A DNA stretch of 64,000 nucleotides from Populus alba (taxonomy: Eukaryota > Streptophyta > Magnoliopsida > Malpighiales > Salicaceae): NCBI RefSeq assembly GCF_005239225.2, contig NC_133298.1:2728001-2792000 (forward strand), in the 5' to 3' direction. Shown piece by piece: positions 34,101 through 45,589 of this stretch (positions within the stretch are counted from its first letter, which is position 1; every line of letters begins with the position of its first letter). The position numbers were made by a program, and so were the translations under genes. The notes below the pieces were generated by a model. That model saw only the letters and a program-made list of their open reading frames with translations. It was not told the DNA's origin and did not search any database.

Positions 34101-35574
34101 ACTGGTCTGATATTTGGATAATTTGCATCAATAATTTTCCTGGATGCCAAAGTTGGCACGAAGCACTTGTCCTAGAAGACCACATCTGGTCATAATGGGT
34201 GAAATTAGGATTGAAGCTTTGTTGGGTTCAGTTTGGTCCTAGATCTATAAAAGCCCCCCCCCCCCAGATGAAATATCAATCACAACTTCAAAAATCTTAA
34301 GATTTTGGAACTCGCATTGGCTTTATGTTAACTCAAAAAATTACAAGCGTGAGATATGTGATCCTATATTGGTTGGGATTGCTTTTTTTGTTTGAAATTA
34401 TGGTCGCATTCTTGTGAAAGCATCTATGTTCTGGCTGAAATTTTTTATCTGAAATTGCACTTACTGTTCTGAAAGTCCTAAATTGGTCTGCTTGGTGGAC
34501 CTGATTTGGGTTCTAGGGCAGCAATTTCCCTTTATCTTCATCCGAGACATGACTTTGATAGATTGTTATCCATCACATTTTGGAGTCTGTTTGACCATGT
34601 TCATGGAGTTATTCAAATTTGCTGTCTAACATATGCAAACCAGAGGAAGGTAGACAATACAATCTCTAGAGGGGATATATTACAATCATTATTTGATGAT
34701 TACATTAGGTTTTGGAATAATAAATTGAACCATTTTGAAAGTGGATATGTATTTTTCTAAATTCAATACACGGTCCCCTTTTCTTTGGTAACATGTCAGG
34801 TTTCAATATAAACTCTTTTTTTCTTTTTTCTTTTTTCAGGGTGCAACAATAGTTGACCTTCCTGTCACCGTAACTTTGGATCCAGATTACCAGCTGCCAC
34901 CAGCTGCTTTAGCAGCACTTGTTGTAAGAATGCTGTGTTGAACTTCTTTTAGTTGATAAACCCTGTCACTTTACTGAACTGGTTATACCTAATATGTACA
35001 GGCAACAGAAAATAAAGCTCCGAGTGATGAATCAGCTCTTCATAAGGCAGAAGATGTGGTTACTGGCATGCTTGCTAAGGGCTTTATCTTGGGTAAAGAT
35101 GCGATCAACAAAGCCAAGAGTTTTGATGAGAAGCACCAGTTGACTTCAACAGCCTCAGCTAAAGTTGCTTCTTTAGACAAAAAGATAGGTCTCACTGAGA
35201 AGATTAGTGCTAGCACCACTGTTGTTGGTGACAAAGTTCGGGAAGTGGATCAGAAATTTCAGGTTTCTGAGAAAACTAAATTGGCACTTGCAGCTGCTGA
35301 GCAGAAAGTCAGTAGTGCAGGATCTGCCATAATGAGTAACAGGTACGTGTTTACTGGGGCTGCTTGGGTGACAGGCACATTCAATAAGGTTGCAAAGGCA
35401 GCTGGGGATGTTGGTCAGATGGCTAAAGAAAAGGTAGGGATGTCCGAAGAGGAACAAAAGAGGAAAATGGTGGATGACTATGCTCAGGTCCACCTATCTG
35501 AGTCCCCAAAAGCATCTGGTGAAAGTGAGCAGCAGCCTTCCAAGCCTCCACCTGCTCAAGGTTTGATTCTTTAA
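31167..35574 (+). CDS. BPA1: RRM protein, BPA1-like (binding partner of ACD11)
   Basis: Arabidopsis BPA1-family proteins bind the sphingolipid-transfer protein ACD11 and help restrain cell death and immunity. Five exons join in frame: 31167-31184, 32641-32744, 32832-32907, 34840-34923 and 35002-35574, about 284 residues. A single RRM covers residues about 7-80, with RNP2-like TVKVSNV and RNP1-like QIAYVSFKD. The RNP1-like stretch lacks two of the usual aromatic residues, so RNA binding may be weak, as in other members. The C-terminal half is Ala/Lys-rich and helical, with KAEDVVTGMLAKGFILGKDA and FNKVAKAAGDVG, the family's long conserved part. The first coding exon is only 18 nt. Intron 3 is 1.93 kb and may hold inserted DNA. 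Orthology to BPA1 rather than a BPA1-like paralogue is not resolved. Confidence 0.88.
32908..34839 (+). other. Large intron 3 of the BPA1-like gene
   Basis: 1,932 bp with donor GTAATT and a polypyrimidine tract ending TTTTTTCAG. It contains a run of 13 C near 34253-34265, a short CA repeat near 33273 and several short unsupported frames. Composition between about 33240 and 34760 differs from the flanking AT-rich intron, so an old insertion is possible, but no termini were found. Confidence 0.5.
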
Positions 35575-35774
35575 TTTGTAATTGTAAATTTCTGAATTTG
35601 AACTTTTTGTATTTTACTACCACTCGATTACTCGCCGGAGTTCCTACTTCTTCCAGTATGGAAAAGCAGTGATGTAGGACATGTTGCTCCAATTAGCGGG
35701 ATAAGATTGCATGTAATGACTTGACTCTTCCTCCCTGGAACAAGAATATACCAAATTATGTTAATTTTTTGTTG

Positions 35775-36020
35775 TTTCTGTTTTGATTTCCGTGGTGCTT
35801 GGGTTCTTTGACGAAGCTTTTAGCAAAAATGAAGAAACCAGAAATTCACGAACTCTAAAATTAAGCTTAACTGTAGAGAGAATAATAATTACTCGGGTTC
35901 CTATTTTTGTTTCGAGTTCCTTGTTATTTGGTTTTTTTGATGCAATGTATAAAGAAAATGTAGAAATCAAGATTCCACAAACCCTAAAATTACATTTAAA
36001 TTGTAGAAAGAATTCCAGTT
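35775..36020. repeat. Diverged tandem duplication, period about 129 bp
   Basis: Two imperfect copies downstream of the BPA1-like gene. The segment CTCTAAAATTAAGCTTAA near 35853 matches CCCTAAAATTACATTTAA near 35982, with GTAGA(A/G)AGAAT after each. An 80-codon frame covers both but shows no known motif. Confidence 0.5.
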
Positions 36021-36330
36021 TTTAAAATTCTATATATCAATTTTTTTTCCTATTTTAAATAGTAAATTAAAATCATCTAGCTAATAAAACCTGAATTAAA
36101 TATATATCACAAACCTAATTAGAAAAAAAGGAAATTGAAAATATTGAAACAACCTCCTCCAAACCCTCTACTTTTGCATGGAGTTCTGTAATCTTGTGTC
36201 TGGTTCGCTAAATGGAGCTACATGAGAAACTTGGATCCTCTGCGATCTCTTTCATCATGTAGTTGCCCTTCGAATTTGGTGAATGTAGCACCTGATAAGC
36301 AAACAAGAATCCAGTCAAGAAAACTGAATG

Positions 36331-36515
36331 ATATAACTTAACTGATTAACTGATTAAGATTAAATTCTAGGTTTAATTTTTAAAAATTACTAATTTCAAT
36401 CTTATAAATTTCAGGGTTATTAGAGACTTACATAATTATTAACTTTAAAACTCATAAAATTAGTTAAGATATGCATAAACTAGCCCGAATATCCATATTA
36501 ATAATAATAATAAAA
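36331..36515 (+). mobile_element. Degenerate tRNA-derived SINE copy
   Basis: Shares a chain of short blocks with the copy at 47251-47420: a head like CTTAACTGAT, then TTATTAGAGACTTACATAATT, TTAACTTTAAAACTC and CATAAACTAGCCCGAATATCC. It ends in a TAA-repeat tail. The B box is eroded. Many substitutions show that it is old. Confidence 0.5.
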
Positions 36516-36661
36516 TCCAATCAGGGGTTTTATCCATGTCTCTATTTCTCAAAATCATAGCAATAAAATTCATATCCATGTCTCTATTTCTCAAAATCAT
36601 AGCAATAAAATTCATTTGGGATCATCGCTTTCTCATGGGAAGGAAAGTGGATTGAAGATAA

Positions 36662-38939
36662 GGCTCCGTTTGTTTGCAGGAAAGTGAATTCCTTTTGGAA
36701 AGTGAATTCCTGGAAAAGTGAATTCCGATATTTGGTAGTGTTATGGAAAATGAACTGGAAAACACTTTCCGGTGTTTGTTTGTGTTATGGAAAATGAACT
36801 GGAAAATAATTTATTAATGAATTTTTTTTTCAAGTTTATCTATATATATATAAAAAATATTTAATCACTTACAATAAAAAAATAAAATCTAAAAAGTATA
36901 ATGATAATTTTTTATTATTATTATTATATCCTATATTCATACATAGCTTATTTTATAAAATATAACTATATATATCATATCATATTATATAGAAATAAGC
37001 TTGTAAAATATTTTTGAAGCAAAACCTAGTAATATATTTTTTTCAATTTTAAAAGCTTAAAATAAGTTTTTTTTTTCATATGAAGAAAGTCAAATTAGTT
37101 TATGGTAATAGTTATATATTTGGGTTTTTTTTTTGGTATGAAGAATTTTTTTTAAAAGATAAATACATACAAAAATATTTTGATTGGTTTTTTGGATAAA
37201 TATTTTTTTTTACGGGTAAAGGCAATTACCCCTTGAATATATATCAAATAATCATTAAGAAATAAATATAAATACCTAACATCAAACACAATCATGCATA
37301 AATATTACGTTTCGATGTCATACTTGTCAAATAACAAACATAGTCTGAACCCAAATTTTTGATATATTAAAACCATCTTAGCAAGCAGGCCTGTAGCAGT
37401 GTTGGTTCACAAAATTCTAAACCCAAATTTTCCTCAAATTAGCATTTTTTGCCATAAATGCTTTTGCCAACATTTCATTTTGGACCAAATGATCGAATAT
37501 ATATTATAATTGGTTCTACTACAACAATATGAATAAATTAACATAAAATTAAAGACAGTTTCATTCCTTCACCGTATTTCGGTTTCATTCCCCTTCCCCG
37601 TGTAATTTTCTCTGTTCTGCCTATCTCTAACTCTCTCCCATAAAATTAAAGACAATTTCATTCATTCTCCTCATTCGGTTTCATTCCCATTCAATTTCAT
37701 TCGTTCGGTTTCTGCTCCCATTTCATTCCACTGTCATTCCCATCTCATTCGGTTTGTCGTTCCCCTGGCAATCGGTTTGTCGTTCCCCTCTCAATCGGTC
37801 ACTTACACTTCGGTTTCTCAGGCTCGCCTTTCATTCCCCTCTGATTCCCCTAATTCCCCTCATTCCCCCTAATAATTTTATTGCCTATCACTGTTCGTTC
37901 TCTCTCGCCTATCACAGATCATTCTCTCTCGGTTGTCTCTCTTCCCTGTTCTCTCTCGGCTCTGTCTCACCAATCCCTTGTTCTCTGAAGAAGCAAGACA
38001 CCATCACATATTGAAGGGGCAAGGAGTAGGAGAGCTAGACCTTAAGATCTGCTCATCATCCCCAGTTCTCATCCCTCTCTCACCCGACAGTTTACCCTCA
38101 TGTTTGCGTCTCTCTTTGTGCTGGATCTGTCACAGGGTAGGGGCTAGTTGGGTTTTGTTGGGGATTTTGATTTCTCTCAAGAAGCTGCCGAATGTGTGAA
38201 GGAAAAATGGCTTGATTGTGATGCTTCAATTGGTTGGGTTTTTCTGTGCAGATGTTGAATGTGCCGAATGTGTGAAGAAAAAATGGCTTGATTGGGATGC
38301 TTCAATTGGTTGGGTTTTTCTGTTTTTCTGTGCAGATGTTGAATGTGCCGAATGTGGAAGAAAAAATGTGTGTTTTATGGCTTGATTGTGATGCTTCAGT
38401 TGATTGGGTTTTTCTGGGTTGAATGTGACGAGAAAGAAGAAAACTAGGTTGGGTATGAGAAAAAAAATTGACAGGCAGAAGATAAATTAACAGAAATAAA
38501 AGTTTTGTTGGAATAGACAAACAAGATCAAGGATTATTTGCTATTATTCTTGATCTAAAATATACGAATTCTTGCAAATCTAAAAAATACGAAGAATATG
38601 AAAACATAAAGGAAATAATATACAGAAATAATATAGAAATTTGTTGAGGAAAAAAAAACCTGAACTGAAGAGTGTGATTCAATCGTGCTTTTCAGTTGTT
38701 TTTGTTTTTGGACAGAGATGCAGAGAGATTTTTATGTTTTAACGGAGCTCAAAATAGGAAAGTGTTTTCCTTTTGATAAGGAAAGGAAAACACTTTCCTA
38801 CGAGGAAAGGGAAAGTTTAAGTTGATTGGAATTGAAAGGAATTGGTTTTCCTTTGAATTATTTTCCTGATAGTCACCAAACATGGGAAAGTGAGGAAAAT
38901 GAATTCCGGGAATTCATTTTCCTTGAAACAAACAAAGCA
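36662..38939. mobile_element. PIF/Harbinger-like non-autonomous DNA transposon
   Basis: A 2,278-bp unit with imperfect terminal inverted repeats. The left end GGCTCCGTTTGTTTGCAGG and the right end (reverse complement) TGCTTTGTTTGTTTCAAGG both continue into GAAA(G/A)TGAATTCC. It is flanked by TAA at 36659-36661 and 38940-38942, the 3-bp TWA-type duplication of this superfamily. Subterminal regions carry many GGAAA(A/G)TGAATTCC and ACACTTTCC motifs in both orientations. No transposase is visible; the interior has a pyrimidine-rich stretch and a three-copy tandem repeat. The superfamily call rests on duplication length and end sequence. Confidence 0.65.
38187..38430. repeat. Three-copy tandem repeat inside the DNA transposon
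   Basis: Units start at about 38187, 38263 and 38347 (76 and 84 bp apart). Each contains ATGGCTTGATTG(T/G)GATGC, TTGGGTTTTTCTG and GAATGTG. The second unit has an extra TTTTTCTG, and the third is the most diverged. Confidence 0.8.
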
Positions 38940-39010
38940 TAAGGATCCATGTGGAATTCATGCTCCATTGTTTGTAACTTTGTAGTAATGATGGATTGCA
39001 ACGGAGATGA

Positions 39011-39160
39011 AGTGTGTGTTTGTATTTGAAGTGGAGGTTGAGGTTTAGGTGTGGGACCCATTAAAAAGCAAGAAAAAATAGTCTTTTGTGGTTGAGGTTT
39101 GTGCATAAATGGGTTGTACCCAACCACAACCTCAACCACAAAAGTAAAAACAAACACACT
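39011..39160. mobile_element. Hairpin MITE, 150 bp
   Basis: The two ends are inverted repeats of about 33 bp: AGTGTGTGTTTGTATTTGAA against AGTGTGTTTGTTTTTACTTT, both followed by GTGG(A/T)GGTTGAGGTT or a close variant. An inner perfect inverted repeat, TTTTGTGGTTGAGGTT and its complement, flanks a short loop. It starts 71 bp beyond the 2.28-kb element. No clear target duplication was seen, so the superfamily is open. Confidence 0.6.
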
Positions 39161-39169
39161 CGAATATTA

Positions 39170-42100
39170 GAATCGCACATCATGCATTTAGAGGAAGAAT
39201 TCCCTACTCTCTTACTGACAGATGCCACAGTCACCTGGTGTCTCCCTCTGAATTCAAAAATCATTGGTTTTTATATGGTTTTCAATGAATTAGTTATTTT
39301 TTATATTTTAATGCAGACAAACTACACAATTATTATTTTTTTATGCTATACCATCTAAATTAGCAGTTAATTTTGGAGATTAATTTGATTTTAGATTTCC
39401 ATAGTTTAAGGTTCATAGGGACAAAAATAGCATAGAACAAGGATGGAAAATATCAAGCTTCTGCTAGGGTATTTAAAGCTGGGTCTGGTGGACGAGTGCA
39501 CGCTCCAATTCGTGCATTCTCCTGTCGTTTGTAGTATGTACTCTTCTACCATTTTGGTAGCTGCAGTCACGAGCTGGGCTCCACCAAATAAAACAGCCTG
39601 TTAAACATGCACGAGACCATGTCGCCAGGCTCCCACTCGTGGCTGCAGAGCCCAATCAACGGAATCACTTTGGAGAAGAACCCTTATCTATTCTGTTCCT
39701 CGTGATAATGACGCCAATAATGGATGAAAAATCACTATCGATCAAGCTATTTATTTATTTAGTGGATAAACACAACAATCTCCTGTATGAAATTATAAAA
39801 ACCTCCCGATATGTTTATTAATATTTTGAAAATAATTAAATTAAATAAATTAAAAATAAAAAAGGATATTGATTGAAAATTAAACTAAAAAACAAAACTA
39901 TTAAAAAGTTTAAAATCTATTATTTCAAGTAATAAAAATGACAAATAAAACCTCAATAAAATTTCTCTCGTCAAATAAAATTAATTAACATAAAAAATAT
40001 ATCTTTCCATAACAGAAATCAATATCCACCAAGATTATTTTTTTCTATCAATAAAATTCGACAACTGTTTATCTTATTTTTTAAACTAGAGATGTAACAA
40101 TAAAAAAAATAAGATATTGGATTAAAATTAAATTTATGAGAATCTTGAGAGACCAAAAATCTATCATTCTGGAAGTAGGAGAGCGAAAACGAATTTTTTT
40201 ACACAAATTTTGAAACCACCATCTAGTTTCCTCGTTGTTTTTACCTTTATCCTTTTTATTTTTATTTTTCATTTTGTTAACAATGCAATTGCTTTTAATT
40301 TGGTTAAAAAGGAACTAAAAAAGGACAATCAAAGTCCACAATGAATTGCACTTTTTGTCATGCTGCATGTGCAGTGTGTGCAAAAGACTAATATTTTTTA
40401 GTTTTTTATTTAGCATGTGTTTGATACTATATTAATTTTTGGGGCTCTGATTTAAAAAAAAAAAAGTTTTAAAAATATTTTTAACTGTAATTTTTTTTAA
40501 AAATAGATTTATAAAAATTATATTTGATTAAAATTATTGGGAGACCCCATAATAGGCCATTTCACAAGTCAAAGCTAGATTTTTGTATACAAAATAAATA
40601 AAAACTTGTTTTCATAGATAAAAAAAAAAATTATTTTATTTTTTAAAAACTTAAGATTTGAAATATAATTATATACAAAATATAATGTAAAAAAAAAAAA
40701 CAGAATCTCTTTACGTAATCAAACAATTTTTTCCTTGTGACAGGAAAAAATAATTCACAATACAATACGGTATCTTAAAGGTTACACATTCCATTTGTAA
40801 TCTGTAAACCCGATACGTGTTCTATCGTATCATAGAGATACCCTTAACTGGGACCCATATCTCATCGCCTTGGGGTCCAGAAGAAGCGAAAAGCGATGCC
40901 GTTCATCACCTACATCTACCCCTTCTTTTCATGATGCATTATTATGTTGACACCTGTCATCAAAAGGCACCCCGTGATCAGAATCGCCATCATGCGCCAT
41001 CATCAATGTCGGATTACTCCTCCATTTCCTCACCGAACGGGATGTCTAAAAAGAGAGGAGCTTTTCCGGGCAAAACAGAAAAATAACGTGGCACGACAGG
41101 TCTCCTATTTTTTTAACGAGGGTACAATGATTGCAATGAAATCGACATATTTACATAGCCTTGGATACGACAAAGCGGTCTTCACCCTTTCAATATCCAC
41201 ATTTAATTCCACCCATCTCCTAATAACATGGGATTTTCGAACGACAAAGCGGCCTTGAATTGTGTTTTAAAGATATTTTAAAAAACATTTAAATTTTTAT
41301 TTTATTTTTTTATTTGCTTCAATTCTTTTATATTTTAAAATTATTTTAATATACTCAAATCAAAAATATTTTTTATAAAATAACAAAATATTATTTCATT
41401 GTATTTTCAAATAAAAAACATTTTAAAAAATAATATTACCACGCTCTCATACACTTCATAAGATTCTAGTGGAATATATATTTTTTTTAAAAAAACACAT
41501 ATTCAGGCTAATTTATTTTATTTTTTTCTTATTCTCTTATTGTTTTGATATTAAAAATTAGTTTTAAAAAAATAAAAAATATTATTTTATTTTTACCATC
41601 AATATATCAAATTAAAAAAAAAAAAAATAAGAACCACAACACTTGAAAAGGTTACCAAACTATTCAAAGGAAAAGGTTTAGGCATGTATCAAGTTGGCAA
41701 CTTGTCCTTAACATGAAGATTCCCTTGCATGATTTGCTATTAGTTAAGACATGGGATTCCATTTTTACATCCGACCAGATGCAACTCGCAGTAACACCAA
41801 TATGGAAATTTTAGAGCGGTGAAAGCTGATTGGAAGAGAGCTGACAGCCATGGATGGATCATGAAACTACCATGAAATTGGGGGTTAGGTTATCAAAACA
41901 GTTTATTTAACAAGAATTAAGAAAAAGTCACGGGTACCGTGAGTATCCGATACTGCCATACACTACCCTACTTTCCAGCTGGCTCCCCTAAAATCCCAAG
42001 GCTAGTATTTACTGCTACAACGGTCCTCTTCTCCAGCTGGACTCCAACCACACACCCTTTAAGCGCACTCTTACCTATTTCATCCCGACAAAACTAACGT

Positions 42101-42450
42101 GCGCCTTTCCCAACGCATCATAACAATCGCAATTATGTCACCCCTCCCCGTATCTTCATGTTTTCTATATTTCTCTGTAAAAAATCTCTCGCTTGCGAGC
42201 CTCCATGAAAACAATCAAACAAGCGCCACGAATAGAGGCTCTCTCGCCGGATGTAGATAAAATATCATTTTAAAAAAAAATACAGGGAGAAGGAATTAAA
42301 TGCACACGTGCGAAAATATTCAAAAAGAAAAACAAATATACAACGCACGTGCAGGAAGACGTCGCACGCGCATGCCACGCTGAGAGACAGAGAGGTCCAG
42401 GAGCCTGGAGGAGGCGGACAGCAGAGATGGTGAGAAAGAAAGGGGCAGAA
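39170..42450. other. Intergenic with AT-rich repeats
   Basis: No gene recognised. Copies of the dispersed AT-rich repeat are at about 40430-40530, 41265-41445 (ending ATTACCACGCTCTCATAC) and 41480-41640. A GC-richer part at 40800-41260 has two overlapping frames of 89 and 104 codons without known motifs. Confidence 0.45.
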
Positions 42451-42458
42451 AATGCGGC

Positions 42459-43123
42459 TTAAAAATGGGAGAATTTTCGGTGGGAGCGAACTTTAAGGGG
42501 GGCGCGCTTGTCGGCAGCAATCTCTTGCAAGTTCCTGAAACTTCGAATCGCCAGGACATCGCCTCTTCTGACCGCGCTTAGTCCACTGACGTCACCGACA
42601 CTCTCGATCGCTTCTTCTACGATTACAACCCAGAAAATAAAAATAAAATACAAAGAACAAAAAATGAAGAGAATAAATTAATTCAAACTGCATTATACCT
42701 ATATGGCTGGAGACTCGCTTGAATCCATTAAACTGCGCCAAATCTGCGACAAACAGGCCATGAGGAAAAGGGTAATTAGGAAAGAAAGAACAAGAGAGCT
42801 ACAGATTTTGATTTATCAGTACCTGATTGAGAAGGATTATGAGAGACGAGGAAGAGGACAAGGAAACAAAAGAGGGTGAGGAAAGGAATCAGGTGGATGA
42901 GTTTCTCAGGGGCTGGAGCCGGGGATGAAAGTATTGATGATAGTGAAGAGGATGAGAATCGGCGTGGTTTTATTGATTTATGATCCAAGTCGTCAGCGTC
43001 TGGTGTGAGTGAACTAGAAGGTAGGTCTTTGAATAGTAGTTTATTATCACTCGACGATAGAGTGTCGGCTCCTCCATTGGTGTGGAGCTTGGTTACTGGT
43101 GAGCCTAGAGATTGTCTTTGCAT
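42459..43123 (-). CDS. Plant single-pass membrane protein, unknown function
   Basis: Three exons join in frame: 43123-42823, 42743-42699 and 42616-42459, about 167 residues. The N-terminal 70 residues are Ser-rich and probably cytosolic. One transmembrane helix (IHLIPFLTLFCFLVLFLV) lies near 75-94. A short linker ending FKRVSSHI is followed by RRGDVLAIRSFRNLQEI and a basic tail with RSHRKFSHF. I recognise this as a plant-only family of small membrane proteins ending in a His/Arg/Lys-rich segment, but know no role for it. Splice borders are good GT-AG. A GA microsatellite lies just upstream of the start. Confidence 0.72.
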
Positions 43124-43154
43124 TATCCACGGATAGATAGATCGAGCGAGAGGG

Positions 43155-43158
<4 letters not shown>

Positions 43159-43189
<31 letters not shown>
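43159..43189. repeat. (GA)n microsatellite
   Basis: About 15 uninterrupted GA units, 40-65 bp upstream of the minus-strand ATG at 43123, so CT repeats in the probable 5' UTR or core promoter of the membrane-protein gene. Confidence 0.9.
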
Positions 43190-43190
<1 letters not shown>

Positions 43191-43329
43191 CTGCTAGTTT
43201 GATTGATTGTTTAGAGAGGGGCAACTGTTACGCTCTGAGTTTTTTAATAGGAGAGGTGGTATTTACTTGTCCGTTAATCCTCGATGCTAAAAATATTTTC
43301 CCTTTCTTTAATGCATTTAAAAAGTGAAG

Positions 43330-44800
43330 ATAGAGACATGGATTGAGTTTTTTTTGTTTTTTTTTGTTTTTGTTTTTTTCTACTGTCAGGGAGGGTCAAG
43401 GGTGGGTGTGGAATTGTCAATGTAATGTATGGGCTCAGCAGCGTTTCTTCTTTTCCAGGAAAGAAAAAGGAAAATGATAATACCTGATATATTTAGTAAA
43501 ATAGTTCTAGAAAATAGAAAATAAAGTCAAAAGATTATGGCACATACCCTGCAGATGCCTGACTTAAATATATTTACATGTTTGATTCCTCGAATTAGTT
43601 CCAGAAATCTTCAGTTTAAGTAACCAGTCTAAATCAGGGCTTCTAGAAAGTGTGAGTAGTTTTGCTAGTTAGAATCATCCATAACTCATATGAGGTGTAG
43701 TTACATTATATTAACAAAATTATGAAAAAAGAAGAAGAAGAGGATTTGTTATGTTCATCCAGCGAAGTACCTTTATATTTTGAGTTTTTATTTTAGCTTC
43801 AAAATTTATTTTATCTATTTTATAGTTTTTATATTATTGAAAAGGAGAAAAAAACTCATTGAAAAAATAATAAAATTATTGTTTGATCACTGTTCAGCCA
43901 TAAAAATCAAAGATTTTTTTGTTAATAAATTTCTCTTATCGATGGAAACTTAACGAAAATGGTGTTTTTCTTTAAAAATAAGAGGAAAATTAGGTTGAAA
44001 TTATGGGATAGTTGAGTGGTTTCATGGTGTTTTTGGCATGTTTTTATGTTTTTGATATGTTTTTAATATATTATTAAATATAGTTAGGTTTGTATTTTGA
44101 GTTAAAAATTTAACAAATTTGACTGATTAACTTAAGCGTTTCTAGACTAATTAAAAAGATTGTAATTTTAATATTTTAAAAAATAACTTTACTTATTATA
44201 CATTAAATTTTGAGTATTTAGAATTTTTATTGTAAATAAATAATGCATTATGTAGATTTATTTTTTTACATTTGAAAACAAAATTTTCGAAACAATTACC
44301 TAATACTTACCTATAAAATTTGACTTTGTGTAAAAAATAAAGTGAAGAAAATTATTAACACGTTCGAACTTAAGATCCTAGAAACAAGATGCAAGCCACT
44401 TTCTTTTAAATTTTAATTTTTTATTTAAAATAAAATTTTTAATATTTTTTAATTATTTTAATGTACTAATATCAAAAAAAATAAAAAAAATTTAATATAT
44501 TTATAAATAACAAAATATTTTAAATTATCACCACTACGGCATCTCACATAAATCCTAAATCTCACATGGACACTAATAGAAATCTTCATTGATTTGCTAT
44601 AATCGTTGAATCTTAAATACAACAGGCCTTTGTCATCGTGTCCATGTGCTGGTCACTCACGGGCGAGTGTGTCAATGAGTGAGAGATGTATTGCAAGACA
44701 AGTTTCTATTTTGGAGCTTCTTGGAGGAGTTGAAAAAAAGAATCTATTCCTTGAGCTCGTTGTCGCCTCTAGACAAATTCCATTTTGAATTGACAAAATC

Positions 44801-44859
<59 letters not shown>

Positions 44860-45585
44860 AAATCCTATTAAAACTCCATATAAGGCTAGACCTGGGTCGA
44901 AAGTTAAAAAGCCCAAATGATTGGGGTTTAGGGCTTGAGTGGATCTTACTAAAACTGGTCCACCCTCGTTCGTGAACATTCTGATTTGTAATGTACAAAA
45001 TTTGGAAGGAAACAATGCTCTCATGCAAACTCATCATATCTACACACAAACATACCAATAAGGCTTCCTTCTTCTAAGCTTGTGCTTCTGATTTTGTTTT
45101 TTTAGGTTGAATAACATATTTTTTATATGCTTTTCAACTTGAAAAACAAAAACAACAATTTAGACAAACATGGATTTCATCCTAAAACTAGTTAGCTGAT
45201 ATGGGTTAGAACAGAAGTTTTTTATTACAGGGTAATGATAACATTTTTAAAATGTTTTTTTATATTAATTTTTTTTTAAATTATACCAAATAAATCATAA
45301 CTGAACATGACTAAATAATTAAGAGATATCTGCACAAAAAATATAAATAAAAGAGCTGTTAATGTTGACGAAGTTCTAATCTAAAAAGTTGAGAAAAAAT
45401 TATAAATAAAAATATTTGATTTTGTAAAATGGATTATAAACCTGGTTGTGTTTAATAATTGTTTTATATAAAATTTCTATCTAATCAAATAATAATTAAA
45501 ATAAATATAGAAAAGTGATTGAATAAAATCAAATAAAATAAATATGTAAGAATGTGAAAACAAAAGCCCATTGATATTAAACATA
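43330..45585. other. Intergenic, AT-rich
   Basis: No gene recognised. It includes another dispersed AT-rich repeat at about 44400-44540 and a long AT microsatellite listed separately. Open frames crossing the AT run encode only Ile-Tyr repeats and are artefacts. Confidence 0.5.
44804..44856. repeat. (AT)n microsatellite
   Basis: About 26 perfect AT units, likely length-polymorphic between individuals. Confidence 0.95.
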
Positions 45586-45589
45586 AATG

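Noticed and set aside
44653..45058. Frames of about 100 codons on both strands
   Set aside because: They exist only because the AT microsatellite has no stop codons in some frames.
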